Positions 1 through 13,798 are shown, counted from the stretch's first letter. The stretch is 64,000 nucleotides of DNA from Phoronis australis (GCA_002633005.1 NMRA01000313.1:454518-518517), one strand, 5' to 3'. Program-made: numbers and translations. The notes: generated from the sequence alone by a model not told the origin.

Positions 1-1080
1 CGCAGTTTATTTCAGCACGTTTTTGCTTATCTACAAAATAAACTTAACTAATGGTACCTCTGGTACCATAAACTCTCTTAACTTTACATATAGGGCACTG
101 GTCCTTTACAGAAGTGCCGGATTTTGAGAACCAATTGAATGCATGCTAAACTGGTCCTCGAAATCAGTGACCCCTGTAAGAGACTAATACCACTGGGATT
201 GTATTTGTGTTGCTAGAAAGATAAAAATATGCCACACATCTGGCTATCGGAAATTCCCGTTATGTTTTCAAAAGTTTGTGTCTGATCTTATTGCACCAAT
301 TCACAAAATCCATGAACTTCATACAAGGAAGACGGCTATCTCATATGATACGCGGCTTGTGGTGACTAATTTTTTAGAAAGTAACTGGTCTGAACTAATT
401 CCTTTAGAATGGAATAGAGAATTCCATAGTTTCAGGATAGTTATTATCTTTCTGATAGGAGTATTTGCTATCACAAACATTGAATCCACTTATTGAATGC
501 TGAAATGAAGTATCATCGAATCAGTAAATCAAGTTACGAACAGTAACAATAGTCTCCCCAATGTAAAACAACTTTTCTGACCTTGACCTCATTTGTTAAA
601 ACAGGATTAAACTTGTGCTTTTAGTCGAAAAACATTTTTTATTTAGGTCATCATACCATTATGAAACTGGCATTGTTCAGTTAACAAGTCGAGCGATCTC
701 CGTGCTTGAGGACAACTGGAAGTTTGTAATTTCTTCGGACCAACTCATGAAATTTCACGCCCCGGTATGACCTGAAACTTTATGAGAGCGACCTGAACTA
801 AGAAATAACGAACCACCAGTTCTTTGTAAGCTCAGGAACCACACCAGTTTTGACTCGGGAACAATTTGTAACCAATTTCCTAACGGTAAGTGGCCAAAAT
901 CAAAACATGTTTTTGACTGAAAATATAGTATCAATGTTGCTTTAAGTTTACTATAGCATTGTTTTGTAGTTCGATCAGGAACTGAATTTATCCTTCTCCA
1001 AAGCTTACACTGATTGACAACCATGAAAGTCTCCCTATTAAATTCATAAAGATATTAACGCCCTTATCTTTTATTACATT

Positions 1081-1240
1081 AACTCTCCTGTTAGCAACAA
1101 ATAAACTGCCTACTGGCTGCATAACTCTCCTGTTGCCAACAAACTGCCAAGTGACTACATAACTCTCCTGTTGCCAACAAAATGCCTAGAGGCTGTATAA
1201 CTCTCGTGTTGCCAACAAACTGCCTGCCTAGTGGCTGCAC
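1081..1240 (+). repeat. four-copy tandem repeat, about 39 bp unit
   Basis: The unit starts AACTCTCCTGTTGCCAACAA and continues ACTGCC..GTGGCTGCAT. Copies start near 1081, 1122, 1160 and 1199, with small differences between them. It lies in the 3' flank of gene C. Confidence 0.8.
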
Positions 1241-1887
1241 GACATTCCCGACTGTTAACACTATGTGAACTCATTCATAAAACAAGTCACAAAGTGTAGC
1301 AGCACTGTCATTCAAGATTTCATTAGTACTACCACATCCTTCATCGACCCATTTTTCATCGATGTCATGTCTACCCAAAGCGCCTGCATAATCACAAGCA
1401 AGTTTAATTTCTGCTAAAGCCAAGACAGTCACCGAGTACAATACACAACCTCTGTCTAGATCATGCAGTTTCACACAATATCTCTGGGATATCCACATTT
1501 CCCAAATGGTGGACAATTGAGGCCCTCATTAACTGTTACTATCCACATGAGGGATGAGGCAGTATAACTGTAAACCCAATCATTTGTAAGTTAGGACAAT
1601 CATCTGACTGGTATTGGGGCTCTTGCACGTCTCCTCAGAGCTTCACTTTGCCCAGAGCTGGCATATCAACACAAATAGCTCAACCTATGTAGCTACGTGA
1701 TAACGTCACATTAGGTTCTGAGAAAATTCTTGCCACTTATTATCCCCAGTGAAGCTTACCTATGCATAACTATACGAAGACCATTACGATTTTTGCCTCA
1801 GGGAATGTATGTGTTGCAATCAGGGTTGCATTCCATAGACCCAAGACATTGGCTAACGTGAAATCTTCATTTATGCAACAGAAATGG

Positions 1888-1893
1888 TTTATT
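1888..1893 (-). terminator. candidate polyadenylation signal of gene C
   Basis: AATAAA on the minus strand, about 560 bases past the gene C stop codon. The spacing is plausible for a 3' UTR, but the hexamer is common in AT-rich DNA. Confidence 0.25.
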
Positions 1894-2456
1894 CAATTTC
1901 ATGATCCATGAATTCTGTCCACATTCCAACCCAATCGAGCAATTGCTTCAGTGGCCGTCATTTTGTTAGGACCTGTACCAGTGGTATCTCAAGCACAATC
2001 GCGAGACTCGCATGACTTTGTGTCATCTTGAGTGATCTAGCTTTACTCGCAAGAAATGTGGTCTACGGAATGATTCCCTGATTTAAAGGCCAGCTGCTTA
2101 ATATGTAAATATGACAACCAGTCCAAGCGCTGGCCCAAGTGCGTAACCAGATGTCACCTACCACCAACGTTACACTAGATACATGTACATTGTCAACACA
2201 AGGTTCCGACCATCACACTGGATGACAGCATTTCTCCAGATTCACCAGTTCTGTGAGTTTACAGTGGCGTCACACATTGCATTCAAGAACGTCCCAGTGT
2301 GACAAGTTGGTGAACAGCACAACTCCGTCTGTTGCTTGAGATTACCTCTAGATGGCATTGCACTGTGATGCTACTTCCAGCTACTTCCAACATGAGTAGC
2401 ATCGTGGTACATACTTCACGAAAGACTGTGGTAAATAAATACGGTCAAAGCCCGCA

Positions 2457-2602
2457 TCATGAGTCTCTGTCTCGATTTTTCTTTTTCATTTTCCGATTCC
2501 TCTCCCACCGGACAGTGTCGGCCTCTAGTGTTGCGAGTTCAGCTAGCCTCTGTTGGAACACCACCTCGGCCCCGTTCAGTGGGTCTGCATACTTCGGCTC
2601 AC
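2457..2602 (-). CDS. gene C last exon with charged helix and basic tail
   Basis: The acceptor is strong (tactctcctctgcag). The frame reads EPKYADPLNGAEVVFQQRLA, then ELATLEADTVRWERNRK, then MKKKNRDRDS and TGA (2457-2459). The middle is a clear amphipathic, charged helix with heptad-like Leu/Val spacing. The end resembles a nuclear-localisation-type basic cluster. The phase fits the previous exon. This is the most protein-like segment of the gene and the best query for a homology search. Confidence 0.75.
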
Positions 2603-3373
2603 CTGCAGAGGAGAGTACAGAGTAAATCTCATGTGCACAGCCATTACCAACCTAGTACATTTGACGATACCAATTAATAACACGTATGCCACATCATACA
2701 ACAACACTAATTCCATTGTACAATATCTGAAAAGTTTTATAGAGGAACTAGGTGCTGCCATTAAAAAATTGATCAAGCCATTGGTAATCAAGAGTTCATA
2801 AAACATACAACACGTCCAAACAACCATTCACACCCTATCCATAACATATTCATACCCATACCCAAAGTATACAAGTATAGCCATTGACTTTCTAGATTGC
2901 CTCGTAACCACGATTTGCTGTTGCGTGATTTCTCATGTCTAGATCTTTAGCACGCAAATAACGAGACATAGGCGCCAAACATTTCACTAGTCTCACTCTC
3001 TAACAATTTCAAACTCTTGAGTGTGTAAAATTAACATAAAAGTTATATGGGAAATTTACAAATGTCAAACAGTGGTGTGCAAAATTATACCCTAATTCTT
3101 ATCACTTCTTTACCAAACAATATGGCACACAATTTAAATTCTGTTTTGGTGAATTTTCTCCTCAAAAATACAATTAAAAAGTTTTTAGCCTATCCTAGCG
3201 TGATTTGTACCATGAAGATGTCTTCAAGTAACTTTTGGTAAAATTTTCCATTATTTGAAAAACGTAAAAATGACGATTCTGGCAATTATTTTTGTGTCGG
3301 AAATAAGTGAGGGATTGGCATAGTGTGAATGTCAGGAGGGTAATTAACATAATAGATAGAAATGTCAGAAGAG

Positions 3374-3687
3374 TATTGTTGGCCAAATGCGTCAACGTTA
3401 CATATGTAAATTACGTGCGTAAAATATGTCTTGTTAGTGGCGTAAATTATTTGCAGTGTAAATTAACTTTTACTGGCCTAAAGTAATTATTTGCAAGTAA
3501 AGTAAATTTTAACGGCGTAAAGTAATTATTTTCGTGCATAACTTATTTACGTGTGTAAATTATCCACGTAAATTAACATACCCCACAAATATACCTTAGA
3601 CAGTTAAAAGTTAATTTATGCCACTAACAAGAATTAATTTACACATGTAATTTACAAGTGTAACGTTCACCCATTTGGCCAACAATA
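3374..3687. mobile_element. foldback MITE-like element with TA duplication
   Basis: The left end TTGTTGGCCAAATGCGTCAA and the right end (reverse complement) TTGTTGGCCAAATGGGTGAA are near-identical over about 35 bases. Both ends are flanked by TA. The similarity continues inward: TTGTTAGTGGCGTAAATTA near 3430 is mirrored by TTAATTTATGCCACTAACAA near 3611, so almost the whole 314-bp element is a long palindrome. A short, non-coding, TA-flanked inverted-repeat element fits a Tc1/mariner-type MITE. It sits in the last intron of gene C. Confidence 0.8.
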
Positions 3688-5344
3688 GATAAGCAATATG
3701 GAAAATACCAAGACCACAGCAAGGAGACAATTTCATGCTACCTCACTTAAATCATCAATGCACAACTCGTCAGTCTTCATAAGTTATCACCTTTCATTCG
3801 GTGCCAACTACATGGCCTTGATCATCGGTCGTCATATGCTGAGTCATCGTCGCATACCCGAGGTGAACCCCCTTAAAAGCAAGTTAGTTTGTAGGATGAT
3901 ATGAACCAAGTACACGGAATTCCAAGTAAGGCTGCACAAAGTCAACCAAATGCCGAAACAAGATACCGAAACAATCGCGTGGTTTTCATTCATTCATTCA
4001 TCTCCTGCGTGACATGTACACTTGCTGCTAATCATCTCTACTCACTGGTTTGTTTCTGCTGCCGCTGGTAGTTGGTCTGTAGTGGCGGCCTCTGGAGGGA
4101 CAGACGTGTCGACCGGGTGCTGTGACCAACGCTCGTCGAGGTTGAGAAGGCAGGGCCACTGGAGTGATTACCACCTACAACTGGACACATATAAAAAGAC
4201 CATTAGAGACCCTGGTTTTCCCCGTTAACGTAAAGCGGATGCAATTAACAGAATCTGACCTCGTTCACGGAGTTTATGTATTTCAATTTAAGATAGCGTA
4301 TTCTAATATTTTTTGTCATTGAACACTATAAATTAAGAATATAGTCCATCAAATATGACAATTCTGTCCACAAATCTATCAATCGTTTTGCAACACACGT
4401 GTACTAGTATTTGTTACTTCTGACTGAAGGTGGTGTCATAACTTTTCCAGCTGAGAGACCATGTTATGCACCACTTTTGACCTTTGGTCGGAGATTTAGT
4501 TGTGGTTATAATTGTGCTCATTTGCCAATTCCGTATTTGAACAGACAGACATGCACTATTGAAAAGACCACAAGGAGTAAAAGTGTAATACCATAAACCT
4601 GGTATGTGAGGCATGACATATGATCGTACATCAGGTATTACTTCAATCCTGGCATGAACAAAGGCATTATTGAATATGGTGGTATTAGTTAATTGGCATT
4701 TTATCAACTTTGACAATAGCTTTAAGTATTGTCAGAGGTAAAAAAATGTTAAAACAACAAAAAAACCCATTAAGAAAAATGACTGGCCTAAAATCAGAAG
4801 ACAAAATATGGCCTTGTATTCGAATGTAAGGCCACGGCATTTTCTAAAAAATTCCCGTAAATGCATTATCTTGCCAACAGGGTAATATGGCCTTATAGAC
4901 CAGGTTTTGCGGCAAAGGTTTTGAGGAAATTTAAACAGTCCTTAAACAAATTCTTACTGTAATGAAATTGGTATTTAGCCGCATTATGTTGCATGAAAAC
5001 TTTGGCGACGTCATCCAGTCAGTTTTGACATTTTGTCTCCTGGGGATTGCAACTATTAAGCTTAAACTTTTAAAATTTTGACTAAGAACCTAATTTAAAT
5101 AAATTGAAAATGTCAATGACTTGGTAATGATGTGGATGCAAAAAACACCTTGTGATTTGTTATCGACCTTTCTCCAATATTCTTTACTTTCGCCACCATT
5201 TCAACATTTTCCTTACAACTCGGGTATGCAACAGTAACGAGAGAGAATTGGAATGCACAGTCAATAAAAATTAGTAGTGATATGTATGCTATTTCATAAA
5301 ATACAACATGTCTTTCATTGTATTCAAAGATCATGTCATTGCAG

Positions 5345-5490
5345 TGTACAGGATCTTACCTGAATTGAAGGATTTAGACAACGATTTACTTGAAGTACTC
5401 GGCACGGAATTCAATATTGTCCCCGTAGCAATCAGATCTTCTTGGCCTGAAAACGTTAAACAAACAATGTTAAAATTATACCAAACATAA
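5345..5490 (+). pseudogene. plus-strand coding-like fragment 1
   Basis: After the acceptor-like tcatgtcattgcag, the plus strand reads VYRILPELKDLDNDLLEVLG, then TEFNIVPVAIRSSWPENVK, to a TAA. The composition is protein-like, but no donor is apparent and the phase does not join fragment 2. It lies inside the last intron of gene C, opposite strand. It may be a nested gene, an exon relic, or chance. Not recognised. Confidence 0.3.
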
Positions 5491-5577
5491 AGCTGCATCC
5501 CCCGTTTGGTTTCGCTAAAAACAAAATACTGAATTGGGCTTTTTGCTCATGTAACATTGGCGTTGTATTCGTTACAG

Positions 5578-5694
5578 AGATAGAATTCCTTTTGCATTAC
5601 CAACGAAGACATTGAAACAATCACCGACTCAAGAAAACATTTCAGAGTTTATTGAGGTCATGGCCAACCCTAAAAATGCAGATTTCAAAATGGC
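5578..5694 (+). pseudogene. plus-strand coding-like fragment 2
   Basis: The acceptor is gtattcgttacag. It reads DRIPFALPTKTLKQSPTQEN, then ISEFIEVMANPKNADFKM, up to a donor-like GGC/gtatgt. It has 38 complete codons and needs two bases from an upstream exon. The splice-like ends on both sides make it the best of the three fragments. Not recognised. Confidence 0.3.
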
Positions 5695-6132
5695 GTATGT
5701 ACCTGTTAACTGTCTCAGTTAAGAGCTTGTTCAGCAGTACTTCAGCACGGAAATGTTTTTAAACCCCAAAACGCTTTGGTTAAGAATTCAACGTTGACAG
5801 CTAAACAGAAGCAAAATGTTACGCAAACTAATTCTGTCTTTTTTCGCTTAACATTCGTAACAGGTGAACATTTTATATATTGAAAAATCGCTCATTTTTC
5901 ATCATTTTATATGTTCACAAAATTCTCCTCATTTCACACAAGTTTCCCCATAATTTTTGCAAAGAGAAATAAATTTTACTGAAATTCAAAACAACCATTT
6001 TGGAAACTATTGCGAGGCAATAACTTTAGATTTTCTAAAATTAATGAAGTTTTATCATCATTTGACCAACACTATTTGGCAACCAAAACATGACCTACGA
6101 CAGTCTGTGAAAATATCTACACTGTAACGTAC

Positions 6133-6288
6133 CTGTCCCATTCTGAGAGAATTTTTCATTGAACGCACTGCGTAGACCGTTTGGCTTAAAATATCCACTC
6201 TTTCTGTGACTAAGAGATTTGTCGTCCAAGCTGTTTTGTAGACGCATCCCTTCAAACTCACGCGATGTGTCCAACAATGGCGGAGGAA
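6133..6288 (-). CDS. gene C internal exon
   Basis: This 156-base exon encodes 51 complete codons: PPPLLDTSREFEGMRLQNSL, then DDKSLSHRKSGYFKPNGLR, then SAFNEKFSQNGT. It has a strong acceptor (attttcttccag) and a good donor (ACAG/gtacgt). The incoming G plus TT makes Val, and the outgoing G joins GT of the last exon to make Gly. It continues the polar, probably disordered tail. Confidence 0.7.
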
Positions 6289-9200
6289 CTGGAAGAAAAT
6301 AAAATCAAATTCAATGTTGCAACTTAAGCAGAAAATCTTAATATCAGCAAACCTTCACCTACTTCATGATTGCTGCATTATGTATTATTTTCATATTTCA
6401 ATTTCATTGTCTTAAATAAAGAAGTCGAGGTAACTAGCTATGACAAAATCATGAATTCGATCGAAGTTTTCCCTTACAGGCTGGTGTAACAGGCAATTTT
6501 TCTGGAAAAAATGCATCCTTACAGTAAAATCTGACCAATTTAGGACAAAATAAGTCCCACGGGTAAAATTTTATTTTCTCAGTCATTTTGTTCCATGAAG
6601 GACAATTTGCAGCACCATGTTAATGCCTTAAAAGATGCAAATGAAGCACTAATTTACAAACAATCCCGGATCCTCCAGTGTGCTGGAAACCATCTCAGAT
6701 CCAGTTTCCATTACAATCTCGGGAAAGACTATTTTTATGTTATCCTAATAGGTACAGTAATTATTAATTTCATTATCAAATAACAATTGCGTAATATTTG
6801 GAATTACTAAGGTTTTTTATGTTCACATTTGATTTAAGTGTTGTATCAGTTGTAGAGTTTTCTTAAAAATCGCAATTTATTTACAAATTAGTTCTTTCCT
6901 GATTATACTTGTACACAGTTCCCCAGGAAGTCACTTGAAACAAATTTAAATATTTATGGTTCTAATGAGACATAGTATCTTTAACATGTTAAGTTCTGGA
7001 CATTAGCAACCGTCAGACAATATTTTGGAAAATTGCGGGCATTTACAACAAAGTAAGAATCCCTTGAAAAAATGAAAAAAGGGCAAGTTTGGCCAATATT
7101 TTTGTCAGAAATTGATGACATTTTACCGCAATGAGTAACAAAGGACTATTGAACAAAAAACAAATAAAGTGCAGTATATTTATACTGTTATGTTCAGTTA
7201 ACATAGTTCTCTAACTAATGCAACTCTTTTTTTGCTTCTAAATTTATCTTTCAAAATAATCCTCAATCTATCTGTGATCTTATAGGTTGCAAAACTAAAA
7301 AGCCAGGGGGTGGGCATTAAACCAGAGCATAGGCGTTTAAAAAAAATTTAGAGGTGGGGGAGGGTGTTTACCCGAATGGTCGATAAGAACACCATGTGTA
7401 TACCTTCATCATTTTGAACACCGTCACTATAACACTGAGGATATGAAGGCGACTAAAGAACCACTTCATATTTCCTCTGTAAAGAGTTGTATTTTCCACC
7501 TGATTAAGGCAAGGCACTGTTGACATGAACATTTGATACTCAAAAGTAAGCCAGTATAACGTACATTTTGGGAACTAAAGTTTTGTGAGCTGCGCATTCA
7601 TGTATACACTGGCACTTTTATAGGGGTATTCCTTGACCCGTTAAACAGCAGAGGAAAAATTTGACTCGGTTTGAACAACTGTATAACGGGTGTACGGCGG
7701 TATAATAGCTTGAATTGATATTTCCTGCACTCCACTAAGATCATAATAATTTCACTTAGTATAAAATGGAGATCACAAACCTTCGCACTAGGAAAGCTTT
7801 ATTTTTGCACTTAGTGGAAAATTAAGTCCGAGTGTGCACAAGCAAAAGGCCATCTTCAGATGGACAACTGGGTAGAAAAAATGGCATTGACTGAATATGT
7901 TCTAAAACAGCATTATTTGACTGTAAAAGTGAGTTTTATGTAAGATGTTATGAGCTCAAAGCACGACTTAAAAGCACCCAGGATAACAAAGTATCTTCCA
8001 ACAGGTTCGCTCTACATAATGACTTAAGATCACTCATACCATTATAAAGAGTTGTCATGGATAGTTCACATGATTTTTTTATCATAAAGTTGATTATTTT
8101 ATAGTTAACCACAAAAGCAAGACATTTGAAGTTGAAATGAATTCGTGGTTTGGAAAACACGGAAAATGGTCCACGGCATGAAATTTTAGGAAGTGTAGAT
8201 TACTCTGGAGAAGGGCTTTGAACCTGACCAGTGCAGTATTTCAAAATCAGTCTCATTTAACGTGTTCCCTAGAGGAAGCCTGAAGCAACAGGTTTGTGAA
8301 GCTGAGACATTGTGAGCTTCGTTTAACTTTGGACATTATCATGAATCATTTTAAGAAAAATAACTATGGGTCAACTGACCCACAGGATATCAAATCTGTG
8401 GGTTAATTTGAAGGACCTATGGGTCACTTTAGACTAGAGTCGTCTGTACTTTTCAGTTTGATTTTGGAGGGGCCTGTGGCTTTGTCTGCTACCTCAGTAG
8501 GCTTCACGGTGATTAGTGATTGGTCTAAATAGCTAACTGCACACCAAACACATAAAACCATAGTTGGTATCCATTATACCTTCGTGCACAACACACTTGA
8601 CCCCAGCGCTAACACTGCTGTTGTCGTTGGTTACAGACATTAGTTTTGATGGGCTGCTCAACATTGTCCTAGTGCTTATTATTCAAAACAAAATAAAGTG
8701 TGACTGAGACACAATTTCTATGAGCCCGTTGTCCCGAGTTAAGCGATTACAGTGAGCCAATAAAAATGTTTATGCACCGATGACTCGAGGCGCGTTCCTA
8801 TAATTTGCCCTGGGTGATTAGAAGAAATTAAGAAACATAACCCAAGAAACTAACTGAGATAAATATGCTCGGAAATAATGAAGGCGAAATGTAGTTTTTG
8901 CAAGAAATGTATAGAACAGCACGTAACTGAACACAGCTAAAGCAGTTTCGTTTACCGATTATCTTCTGCCCATGGGCTTATTTTCAGAAATTTCGGTAAC
9001 TAAGAAATCCCAAGTTTATTAAATCTTATTTGACAGAGTGTTTGCTTGACCTTCAATAACATACCGTAGCAGATGTGGTCAAACAGTTCATTACAATTTA
9101 CGTACTGAGTTTCATGGTTTTTCAACCTGCTTCTAAAGGTTGATTGACATGGAGAATCTGCAAGCCTTACACAGCTGGTAACTTGAGTAATCAACACTAG

Positions 9201-9961
9201 GTAACAAAACTCTTAAGAAAACAGCCGAAGAATATGGCATGGCTGTAAGTAGAGGATAGAGCAACTAGTTTGTTCTGTTGATATGAGCAAACACTTACAG
9301 AGGATGGAGTTCCTTAGAAAAACGATTAGAGGCAGAACTAGACAAACAACACAAGTTTGGGTTGGCGGATTATGTATCAGTCTCTTATACTGTTTACTGG
9401 TTGAGCTATTGTAAGTGAGAAAGCGTTGAGCGGCTTAGGACTCGATACTATGGTATTAGCGCAATGTTCCAGCAATGTACAGGTATAACAAACGTTAAAT
9501 TGATTATTTTTCCGAGCTTGGGAACATAAAATCAATGTTATTTATTAACAGCCCTAGTCGCATACAAAAGAAATCAGGTTACCGTAATTCTTTGTAAATA
9601 CAAATTAAAATAATCGTATTATTTTTTCAGGTACTAACTTAATAATGACAAAGGCATAAACGGTAAAACTTTTTGGTTTGGGACACAATATGGCAGTCAA
9701 GAAGATTCCTTGTTTTTTAATCTATGAGAAAAAGTATGTTCTCAGGAAATTTTTCTATGCTTTTTGTTTAGTTTGTAAGTCATAGCTGTCACAAATCAAT
9801 ATTTGGTAAAATATTGAGCAATTCCAGCAATATTCTAAGTTCTGAAAAATAGAAAACTTCAACAATTGTTTTTGTCTCAAATTTAAGACTAATTAGTCAA
9901 CATAAAATAGGCATGTAAATTGAAGTCATTGACACTCTTTAACATAAAAAGCTGGTCTCAC
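6289..9961. other. gene C intron
   Basis: An AT-rich intron. Besides the plus-strand fragment at 6583-6751 I see no feature with splice or repeat support. Confidence 0.5.
6583..6751 (+). pseudogene. plus-strand coding-like fragment 3
   Basis: The acceptor is ttttattttctcag. It reads SFCSMKDNLQHHVNALKDAN, then EALIYKQSRILQCAGNH, then a YFYVILI end at a donor-like AATAG/gtacag. It starts in phase 0, which does not fit fragment 2 (ends with two bases). It overlaps no gene C exon. Confidence 0.28.
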
Positions 9962-10164
9962 CTCTACCATTGGATAGCTGTATACTCTTCATTGCATTAT
10001 GACTAGGAGGCCGCCTATCCAGGTCATGGTTTCGCCCCTTCGACCGCCGGCTAGTGTCCAGTCCTGCCGTACTATCAGAGCTCGCCCTGCAGTCCTCATT
10101 CCTACTGTCGAGAGACTGTATGAGATCTGACTGGGTAAGGTGCCCGGTGGGTGTCGTGGCAGAG
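9962..10164 (-). CDS. gene C internal exon, Ser/Arg-rich tail
   Basis: This 203-base exon encodes 67 residues, from SATTPTGHLTQSDLIQSL through RASSDSTAGLDTSRRSKGR to MKSIQLSNGR. The acceptor gttttttccag and donor AGAG/gtgaga are both good. It is GC-richer than its surroundings, which is typical of an exon in this AT-rich window. The Ser, Arg and Asp richness suggests a disordered region with phosphorylation sites (for example RRSKG). Phases fit both neighbours. Confidence 0.7.
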
Positions 10165-13100
10165 CTGGAAAAAACGTAAGGAAAGTAAATGCCGCTGTTT
10201 AAAAGACATGCCAGTAACTCTTGAGACGCAAGAAACAGCGTATCTTGCAGACATGGTTGATGTTCCAGGATGACTGGCAATGTATAAACTGACTAACCTG
10301 TTCAGAAGGCAAACAACAGCAATGCAGAATCCCACCATTTCCAAATCATCACTTACAGTAAATCACCTTCTTTGAAATAAGAGTGCTAACTGAATTAACT
10401 TTCATTTGGTTCTTTAAACCAGAAAAATGTAAAGAGAACAGAAATTTTAGACTTCTCAGTTAAAATTTCTGATATTCTTTGTACTTTTCTGGGAGTTGAG
10501 GAAATGTTTACTTGGTTACTATAGTCACCAACATTTAAATTTTCAGGCACCAGAAGACAAAAATTGTCAGAACAGCAATAACTGTAACCACGGAGCAGTA
10601 TTTTATGATGACGCAACCAAAAAGATGCAAGAGGAGTTTGCCCAACTTTGATGCCTGTCACACCAATGTAGCTGTAGTTTATAAAATTGTTATTATAACA
10701 CCAATGAATAAAATAATATAAAATTTACCAGGAAATCGAGTCCTTACAACCAACAGGTTTCAGTACGATTTTGAAAATGGAGAGAATCCAAGACGGAACC
10801 GCCTTAAAGGATTATACATTAGTAAATGTTGGCCACTGCACACACGCCCAGCCTGTCACATCACGGCAGGCTTGGATGAAGCGGGAATTTGGTTTGACAG
10901 GCCCATAAACCCATACCTGGCCATGATTTATATCAACTAACAGTTAAGAGCTAGACTACCTGGTGGCAATGCGTATGCCTTTAACACTGCCTATATAGCA
11001 GTCGCATGACGTGAAACACGGCACAGAGAATCGCTTGAAATAATTGTTGAGACTGTTTCTGTAAGAGCACCTTGATTCACTCCTTATGGCTGCCATATCC
11101 AAGAACTATGTCTAAACAAAATCTCGCACTGGACAAATCACATCAGAAATCAATACGCGCTTCACCATTCCAAATTTAAAACAGTATTGAACATTCTAAC
11201 TTGTTAATGAATAATTGAACAGGTTAAACTTCTCCCAAGCTTGGACAACCTTTGAATACACACAGGGGGTGCTGGTAATACATTCGAGTGTATCAGTTAC
11301 AACTTACATTTACCAAACAGATGCAGGGTACAAATTTCATAAGACATTATTACAGAAACCCATACTCTATTGTGAATGACAACCATTCCCACATCAAATG
11401 GTAGTCTTTCATCTGGATCATCACACATTCCTCACAATCAATTTATATTTTGTCAGTCAATAATCACCACCCAGAACAAGTAATCTAGTACTAGGCCTGG
11501 GACCATGTATAAGCCCACATAACTTCCCCCCTCCAGATTGCAGGTAGCCTGCCTAGTTACACAACAATTTAATTTGTCCAGGATCAATGAGTTTCAGGTA
11601 AAATGGTAGTATCATTGACAAAATCCTAACCTTACCTACACAAGCTTATATTTGCTAGCATACCACAGTAACTTGTAAAGTTAACTCTTACTTTAGTTAG
11701 TATTGTGTTTAACATTACGTTCAAGAATAGCAAACATGAGTTTGAAAATTAATTTTTTAGATAAAGAACCAAACACCCATCACAGACATTATCAGAGCAT
11801 CATTAAAACATTAGCAAAAATTTTACACTTGACACATCAGCTCAACACCAACCTAACCCATGACGGCACACGCACTCGGTACATCCAGGGGCATTGTGGG
11901 TAAACAAACGTAGGCTTGAACTGGACAAATCTGCGTAGCTTCACTCGTCCTTCATCCATTGCCAGGTAGTAAGACACTCATCAATACGCGCTTTATATCC
12001 AATTTCAATGCAAGACCCATACATAAGAGCCCCTGCTATACCCTATCAGTTAATCCTAGCTCACCAAAACGTCCATAATCTCAAGAGAGGCAAGCAACCA
12101 ACGCATCTACCAAACGGAGCAACCAATGAGCTAAGCTTCATGTCATGGCAAAGCCTGATCAAACCTTTGTTAGCTCAATCTGGTCTGTCAACACAGCAGA
12201 GCAACCTCTGAACTGTATATGGGCCTAGCTGAGTTTATCAATAACAGAGATGGATCACAACAATAACACTGGTCAATAGACTACAGAATTGTCTGTTTCA
12301 GGTGAACACAGTTACAGAATTACTACAATGGTGCAGTGTTTTTATTAATTTACCGTGAAAGCCTTCAGTGTTTGCTTTTCCATATAACAGTTGAATGTTG
12401 TTGAGCAGTCAATCCAATCAGAAATGCCTCCTGACTAATCATCAACCAAGTAACGACATCTATTGAACAACTTAGAAAAATCATCACTTAATATAGATTT
12501 CTCTTTTTTGTCATTTTTAAAAAGTAAATAATTTATATTTATTATATTATTTTTGTAATTTTTCAGTAAAAGATTACTAGCACCAAGTCAGTAACTTAAT
12601 GTTCCACACCAGTTGGGACAATCTAAACTTTAGATGTCAAAATTCAAGCCGAAATTGAATTTGCTCGATTCTGAAGACGGGACATGGGGAGTTTTGATGT
12701 CCATCATATTTCTTAACTACTGGACACTGTGTTTTTTATCAACAGTCTGAAAATATACTTGGCTGTTCATAAAATCATTGAAAATACTCTTGTTTGAGCA
12801 TCTCCATAGTAGGTACTTGAATGATTATTTGTGGCCAATTTTGCCTATAAATTTCTAAAACTTGGTACAAACTCCAACCTTGAATAAAATAATTTTTCAC
12901 TGTCCCAAATGGAGATGATGTTTTGAGAAATTTTGGGAAATCACAACAACGTTAGTAACATTTGAAAACTGAAAGATACATTTTAGCAAATTATTTTTTG
13001 TCTAAAAATTGAGCAGCTTTTCATGAAACAAAGTCACTAAATAATAGATAAGTGCTACAACACACTTTAGTAATCAGTTATGACTGTAAAACAACAACGA

Positions 13101-13340
13101 TTAAAAACAAAGATCGAGCACTTTAAGAAAACTTGATTAAATGCTAACAGCAGATTTGTGAATATTCAGTGTCATTTTCGGAACTAGGGGAAAGAACTGA
13201 CACAATCTCCCACAAAATAAGCCAGCAAGCAATTGCACAGTAAAAGCACACAATCTAAAGTTGTACATAAATCAAAGTAGCTTATAAGTTCAGATGAACT
13301 GCATATAGAATAGATAATTAATACAAAAGAACGTAATTCA

Positions 13341-13798
13341 GATGTAATACTTGTGTGATATTATAATATACATGTAATACACGTGATATACATGTAATAA
13401 AAATGTGGATATACAGGTAATAAAAATGTGATATACGTGTAATACACTGTGTGATATACATGTAATACACTGTGTGATATACATGTAATACACTATGTGA
13501 TATACATGTAATACACATATGACATACATGTAATACACGTCATACACATGTAATACACTGTGTGATATACATGTAATACACATGAGATATACATGTAATA
13601 CACTGTGTGACATTCATGTAATACATTGCATGACATATATGTGTGATACACAAGTAATACAGTGATATGATATACATGTAATACATGTGATATGCATGTA
13701 ACACACTGTGACATACATGTAATACAGTGATATACATGCAAGACACATGTAATACACATGTGATATACATGAAAAATACAGGATATACATGTAATGCA
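13341..13798. repeat. minisatellite, unit about 21 bp
   Basis: About twenty copies of a unit close to TGTGATATACATGTAATACA(C), with copies drifting by substitutions and small indels. All three minus-strand frames are open through it and give repetitive Tyr/Ile/Thr/Cys/His peptides; this is a property of the unit, not evidence of coding. Confidence 0.9.

Larger units (their letters stand above)
1..2456. other. 3' flank of gene C
   Basis: Presumed 3' UTR and intergenic DNA. Apart from the tandem repeat at 1081-1240 and a possible polyadenylation signal I see nothing here. Short open frames on both strands lack splice or codon support. Confidence 0.5.
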
